Assembly: GCF_014640975.1 (NCBI RefSeq)
Contig: NZ_BMHO01000001.1
Span: 630,166-694,165 of the forward strand
Source of the DNA: Microbacterium faecale
GTDB lineage: Bacteria; Actinomycetota; Actinomycetes; Actinomycetales; Microbacteriaceae
DNA: 64,000 nt
Reading direction: 5' to 3'
The notes under the pieces are model-generated. The model was not told the DNA's origin, did not search any database, and saw nothing but the letters and a program-made list of their open reading frames with translations. The stretch's first letter is position 1. Every line of letters begins with the position of its first letter. The translations under genes and the position numbers were made by a program. Below are positions 60,295 to 64,000 of the stretch, in pieces.

Positions 60295-62261
60295 GCGCTC
60301 TCCTTAGGTTGTGGTGCCGCAGTCGAGGCGGCAGCGGGCAGTGAGATCTCGGAGGTTCCCTCAGCGATCGCGTCTGTGAGCTGTGTCGCGATCTCATCCG
60401 CGAGGGCAAGACGGCGGCGCAGCTCATCGCGCGCGAGATCGATCCGACTGAGTACCTCGAGGAGTGGCCTCTGCTGTGCGGCGAGGACGCGTCGCATCCG
60501 CCAGGACCGCCAGTCGCTCCCGTCGGCGCGCGAGATGTCCTCGGCCGCGACACGAGGTACGAGCCCGGCGGAGTCGGTTGCATCGATCCGCAAGATGCGC
60601 GCAGGGTACGCCACGACTCGCGAGCCCACCCGGTCTACCAGTGCCACGGGGCGCGGCGTCGTGACGAAGATGACGTCTCCAGCACGGCTGAGCTGCGCGT
60701 TCGGATGCTCGGTCGCGAATCGCATCGCGTCGACGCGGCGGGAGATGGTATCCGTTCGGATCGCCGCAATATCGAGCACTTCGATGCCGGACGGATCATT
60801 GGCGTTCACCGCGAGGCGTGTGCCGGGGATGACGCGCGCATGCCGGTCGTCCACCATGGCACCGAGGTCATGAGACGGAAGGTGGCGGGGCTCGGCAGCC
60901 GCGGTGACGCAGGAGGAGTCGAACGGCGGCTCGTCGAGCGTCGGGCCGCGACCCCACTCGTGCTGCAGGGCGGCGAGGGGATGCGCGCGGCGTGTTCGCG
61001 CGAGCTGCGGCATATGTCGCACCGCCGGGTCTGCGATGAGCGACGCGCGCTGGGCGATGATCGCGCGCGCCGGCACCGGCGACGCGAGCGCGAACGCCCG
61101 GCTGACGCCCGCGGGCCACACGGCGGCGAGCAGGTCGTTCACCAGCAGTTCGACTGTTCCCTCGGTCAGATTTCGATCGGCGACGTCAGCGGTGATGATG
61201 CGGCGACCAGCGGCGTTCGGCGCGGGGGCGGTGAGAATCCAGAGCGCGAGCGGCTGCTGCACCGCAGACAGGACGTGTCCTCTCGGGAGACGTGCGACAG
61301 CGCGGAGGGTGCCGGAACGCAGGAGACGGTCGCGCGTCCGTTCCGCCTCTCCGTTAAGCGGATCGACGAGCGCCCCGGCCGGTCCGACGATGATGCGCAC
61401 ATCGTCCGGGGTGAGTTCGCTGCCCGACTGCGCGATGTCCTGAAGCGCGCCCGCGACATCGACCGCGTCGCCGGTGAGCCGCGTCAGGCTGACCACCGGT
61501 GCAAGCGAGATCTCGGGGATCGCGTGATGGCTGGCAGCGAGGTAGCGCATGATCGCCCGCGAGTCGGATCCGTCGAGTGCAGCGTCTTCATCTCGATCGC
61601 GTATCGCTGCTGCGAGTGCTACCTCTGCGGAATCGTCAAGGACGATGTCGGCGCCCCGCTCGCGCCGCAGAGCGACCGTGAGGTCGGCGAGCAGCGAGAT
61701 TATCGCCTCGCTGAGCGGGCCTGCGCTTCCTGCGTGTCGGTCGCGCCGCGAGACGGCGCGCTCGATGCGCGCGATCGCGAGGTCGGGGGCGTAGAAGCCG
61801 TCCACGATGTCGGAGAGATGGGGTGGGGGTTGCATGCCGCGGGCTGTGTGGCGCGCGATCTCTGTGCCGAGGAACGTGTCGTGCGGGTCGACTACGTGAG
61901 CCGCCTGGCGTAACGCGTCGGCGTGCTCTGGGAGATCATTTCCCGTGATGCCCGCGAGCGCGATCAGCGCGAGAAGTTCGTCGACCGCGTCGCGATCCGC
62001 CGCTTCCAGGTGGTGGAGGACGGCGAACGCGGGGGCATCCGATATCGCGTGCGGATTGTTGCCATGGTTCGTTTCCACGAGCCAACGCGCTACCGCCCGC
62101 GCATCGAACAGATCCTGTTCACCTCTTCTGCGAGCCGGTTCCGGAAACGGGTCGGAGCTTTCGTGCCCGAATCGACGGCGCCACGTAGTGACGACCTGGC
62201 GCTTCACGTCGGCGAGGTCGGCGATGCCGGCCAGGCCAATGAGAAGATCGTCGATGGGCAT
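60291..62261 (-). CDS. HTH protein with degenerate N6-methyltransferase-like core and HsdS-like C terminus
   Basis: About 656 residues, first gene of the hsdMS operon. Residues 1-60 look like the HTH found at the start of actinobacterial N6-adenine methylases (IADLADVKRQVVTTWRRRF, then FDARAVARWLVET). Residues about 270-350 match the post-catalytic part of such enzymes (VRIIVGPAGALVDPL, LRSGTLRAVARLPRGH, PLALWIL). The SAM motif I and the NPP(F/Y) catalytic motif are absent, so it should not methylate. The C-terminal 220 residues look like a target-recognition domain with a final coiled coil (RPLLEVLSRIDLARDELRRR). A -10 box lies 6 bp before ATG and no ribosome-binding site, so the mRNA is probably leaderless. 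A regulator or alternative specificity role is inference. Confidence 0.65.
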   Translation of the reverse strand: MPIDDLLIGLAGIADLADVKRQVVTTWRRRFGHESSDPFPEPARRRGEQDLFDARAVARWLVETNHGNNPHAISDAPAFAVLHHLEAADRDAVDELLALIALAGITGNDLPEHADALRQAAHVVDPHDTFLGTEIARHTARGMQPPPHLSDIVDGFYAPDLAIARIERAVSRRDRHAGSAGPLSEAIISLLADLTVALRRERGADIVLDDSAEVALAAAIRDRDEDAALDGSDSRAIMRYLAASHHAIPEISLAPVVSLTRLTGDAVDVAGALQDIAQSGSELTPDDVRIIVGPAGALVDPLNGEAERTRDRLLRSGTLRAVARLPRGHVLSAVQQPLALWILTAPAPNAAGRRIITADVADRNLTEGTVELLVNDLLAAVWPAGVSRAFALASPVPARAIIAQRASLIADPAVRHMPQLARTRRAHPLAALQHEWGRGPTLDEPPFDSSCVTAAAEPRHLPSHDLGAMVDDRHARVIPGTRLAVNANDPSGIEVLDIAAIRTDTISRRVDAMRFATEHPNAQLSRAGDVIFVTTPRPVALVDRVGSRVVAYPARILRIDATDSAGLVPRVAAEDISRADGSDWRSWRMRRVLAAQQRPLLEVLSRIDLARDELRRRLALADEIATQLTDAIAEGTSEISLPAAASTAAPQPKESA

Positions 62262-62273
62262 GGGGTGAGCGTA
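62262..62273 (-). promoter_or_regulatory. Leaderless -10 box of the hsd-linked operon
   Basis: Minus strand TACGCT (62273-62268), 6 bp, ATG at 62261. A TTCACC 18 bp upstream may be the -35 box. The upstream 130 bp are shared with the divergent IclR gene. Confidence 0.5.
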
Positions 62274-62374
62274 TCGAGATGGTCAGACATCGGTGAACGA
62301 AATCTTGATTAGACGCCTTATCGCTCATATGCCGCGAACGGCAAGGCGCGGTGTAATCTCTTCGCCGCCGGGTC

Positions 62375-62397
62375 TCCCACTCACTGGGACGTAAAGT
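62375..62397 (+). promoter_or_regulatory. Operator and leaderless promoter of the IclR gene
   Basis: TCCCACTCACTGGGA (62375-62389) is an inverted repeat with TCCCA/TGGGA arms, directly before the -10 box TAAAGT (62392-62397), which is 6 bp from the ATG. Position fits autoregulation. Confidence 0.65.
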
Positions 62398-62403
62398 GAG
62401 CGC

Positions 62404-63171
62404 ATGGACGACCGTGCCAGCGAGGGGATGCTCGAGCGGAGTATGCGGATCCTGGCGTGCTTCGACGAAGACCACGACGCGCTCACTGCGGTCGAGATCG
62501 GCGCGCGGACGGGGCTGTCGTCGTCGACGCTCCACCGGATCCTCGCCCAGATGATCGACCTCGGCATGATGGTGCGCGTCGGGGGACGCCGGTACGCGAT
62601 CGGGTCGCGCCTGTGGGAACTCGGCGAGCTGTCGCCGCTCGCGCTGCGCCTGCGCGAGCCCGCGCTGCCGCACATGGTGCGGCTGTACGAGGCCACGGGT
62701 GAGAACGTCCACCTCGCCGTCCTCGACGGGGAGGGGCCGCGTGCGGCGTCGGCGCTCTACGTGGGCAAGGTCACGGGCCACCAGTCGATCCCGCTGGTCA
62801 GCCGCATGGGTGGGCGACACCTGCCCCACGCGGTCGGCGTCGGCAAGGCGATGCTGGCGGCGCACAGCGATGACTGGGTCCGCGAGTACTGCTCCGTTCC
62901 GCTGGTGCGCGAGACGACGCGCACGATCACGGATCCGGAGCAGCTGCTCGCCGACATCAGGGTCACGCGCGCCCGCGGCTACGCCCTCGCACGTGAGGAG
63001 ATGACGCTCGGCAACATCTCCATCGCGGCGCCCCTCGGATCCGTGCCGGGACTGCCGATTGCGGCGATCGGCGTCGTGGTGCACATCGAGCGCGCTGACG
63101 AGCGGCGCCTCGCGGCCCTCGTTCGCCAGGCCGCGCACGAACTGACGAGGGAGCTCGTAGACTCCCACTGA
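62404..63171 (+). CDS. IclR family transcriptional regulator (PcaR/PcaU-like by context)
   Basis: About 255 residues. The IclR winged helix spans residues 8-70 (LTAVEIGARTGLSSSTLHRILAQM) and an IclR effector domain follows (HLPHAVGVGKAMLAA near residue 140, ARGYALAREEM near 198). It is followed 75 bp later by the protocatechuate dioxygenase gene; IclR proteins are the classical regulators of pca genes in many bacteria. A near-identical palindrome is found in its own promoter and across its stop codon, upstream of pcaH. Confidence 0.9.
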   Translation: MDDRASEGMLERSMRILACFDEDHDALTAVEIGARTGLSSSTLHRILAQMIDLGMMVRVGGRRYAIGSRLWELGELSPLALRLREPALPHMVRLYEATGENVHLAVLDGEGPRAASALYVGKVTGHQSIPLVSRMGGRHLPHAVGVGKAMLAAHSDDWVREYCSVPLVRETTRTITDPEQLLADIRVTRARGYALAREEMTLGNISIAAPLGSVPGLPIAAIGVVVHIERADERRLAALVRQAAHELTRELVDSH

Positions 63172-63177
63172 GTGGGA
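63163..63177. promoter_or_regulatory. IclR-type operator upstream of pcaH
   Basis: TCCCACTGAGTGGGA, a perfect palindrome with 7-bp arms around one base. It covers the IclR stop codon and lies 69 bp before the pcaH ATG. It differs from the site at 62375-62389 at two central positions. Confidence 0.7.
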
Positions 63178-63246
63178 ATCATCTCGCGCGAATCGCCGAT
63201 CGCGCGTCACGCTGGAGAACACACCCCGCTGTCGAAGGAGACGCAG

Positions 63247-64000
63247 ATGACAGACACCCCAGGGGCCGCCGCACCTGAATCGCTGCTCGCCGCGCCGGAT
63301 CAGGTCACGCAGTCCGAGATCACCCAGGAGATCCAGGATCTCCACGCGAGCTACGCCGAGCGCGTGGCGGCGGGCGAGAGCCTTCCGAAGACGATGCGGG
63401 ACTTCCCGCCGTACCGGTCGAGCATCCTGCGTCACCCGACCAAGGACCCCCGACTCGTCGACCCCGAGACGATCGAGCTGTTCAGCCCCGCCTTCGGGCA
63501 GCGCGACGTCGCCGCGATCGAGAGCGACCTCACGCTGCAGCACACCGGCGAGCCGCAGGGCGAGCGGATGACGATCGAGGGCTACGTGAAGGACAGTTGG
63601 GGGCGCCCCGTCGCCTCCCAGCTCGTCGAGATCTGGCAGGCCAACGCCGCGGGGCGCTACATCCACCAGCGCGACCAGCACCCGGCGCCGCTGGACCCGA
63701 ACTTCACGGGAGCTGGCCGCGTCGTCACCGACGCGAACGGGTACTACAAGTTCACGACGATCAAGCCCGGCCCGTACCCGTGGAAGAACCACGTCAACGC
63801 GTGGCGCCCCGCGCACATCCACTTCTCGATCTTCGGGTCGGCCTTCACGCAGCGCATCGTGACGCAGTCGTACTTCCCCGGAGATCCGCTGTTCGCCCTC
63901 GACCCGATCTACAACACGATCCGCGAACAGGCAGATCGAGACCGACTGATCGCGGCGTACGATCATGACCTGACGGTGCCGGAGTTCTCGATGGGCTACC
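63247..64000 (+). CDS. pcaH: Protocatechuate 3,4-dioxygenase beta subunit, partial
   Basis: 251 codons to the right window edge; nearly complete. The non-haem Fe(III) ligands are visible: Tyr138 in GRYIH, Tyr177 in GPYPW, His190 and His192 in WRPAHIHFS. The spacing (39, 13, 2) equals that of the Pseudomonas enzyme. It cleaves protocatechuate between the hydroxyls to 3-carboxymuconate together with PcaG, whose gene should follow to the right. GAAGGAGACG precedes ATG. Control by the adjacent IclR regulator is likely. Confidence 0.95.
   Translation, partial: MTDTPGAAAPESLLAAPDQVTQSEITQEIQDLHASYAERVAAGESLPKTMRDFPPYRSSILRHPTKDPRLVDPETIELFSPAFGQRDVAAIESDLTLQHTGEPQGERMTIEGYVKDSWGRPVASQLVEIWQANAAGRYIHQRDQHPAPLDPNFTGAGRVVTDANGYYKFTTIKPGPYPWKNHVNAWRPAHIHFSIFGSAFTQRIVTQSYFPGDPLFALDPIYNTIREQADRDRLIAAYDHDLTVPEFSMGY

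Noticed and set aside
48634..62403. Possible integrated element with attachment sites around the restriction region
   Set aside because: No integrase, transposase, tRNA or direct repeat was found at either border by eye. The block is described as a defence-type region only.

Overview
The window is high-GC actinobacterial DNA, most like Microbacteriaceae (Microbacterium or a close relative). This rests on very GC-rich third codon positions, many GTG starts, a DUF222/HNH (13E12-type) gene with an actinobacterial SOS box, a Tannase-family protein with a sortase-like tail, and several leaderless promoters of the form TANNNT-6 nt-start codon. No rRNA, tRNA, CRISPR array, transposase or integrase was recognised. 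No gap without a gene exceeds 300 bases.

The main theme is catabolism of plant- and lignin-derived aromatics. Left part (1-14990): a truncated peptide-type ABC binding protein; a type B carboxylesterase divergent from an MmgE/PrpD protein; a PaaX regulator behind an alpha/beta hydrolase; a CapA-like phosphoesterase with a MarR regulator; an HtaA-domain gene coupled to a second PaaX gene; and an ABC importer operon carrying an MBL-fold hydrolase. Next (15042-19046): two tandem cytochromes P450 and a secreted serine hydrolase whose promoter carries the same 19-bp operator as the capA-like gene. Then (19145-24463): a tetrahydrofolate-dependent aryl O-demethylation module (two LigM/DesA-like GcvT-fold methyltransferases, MetF, PurU, PadR). 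Then (24580-35258): a LysR gene enclosed by 39-bp inverted repeats, an AraC regulator, and a long operon with a TRAP transporter, an extradiol dioxygenase, an aldehyde dehydrogenase, an FAH-family enzyme and two carboxymuconolactone decarboxylase-like proteins.

The right half starts with a surface-anchored tannase/feruloyl esterase-like protein divergent from a NitT/TauT-type ABC importer with an overlapping MFS exporter gene (35336-42139). A CoA-dependent side-chain-shortening operon under a MarR regulator follows (42935-48633); it resembles the actinobacterial cou/phd hydroxycinnamate clusters. A defence-type region (48642-62261) then interrupts the catabolic genes. It holds hsdR, two small envelope proteins, an SOS-regulated DUF222/HNH gene, an NYN-domain ribonuclease-like gene behind a small ORF with an embedded terminator, a frameshifted membrane protein, a coupled membrane protein, hsdS, hsdM and a 656-residue protein that looks like an HTH fused to a methyltransferase without catalytic motifs. 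The window ends with an IclR regulator and the start of pcaH (protocatechuate 3,4-dioxygenase beta chain).

Taken together (inference), the enzymes make a funnel: extracellular esterases release hydroxycinnamates or methoxybenzoates, the CoA module shortens the side chain, the folate-dependent enzymes demethylate, and protocatechuate enters ring cleavage. Operator palindromes visible next to several regulators (MarR, PadR promoter, IclR) suggest separate control of each module.
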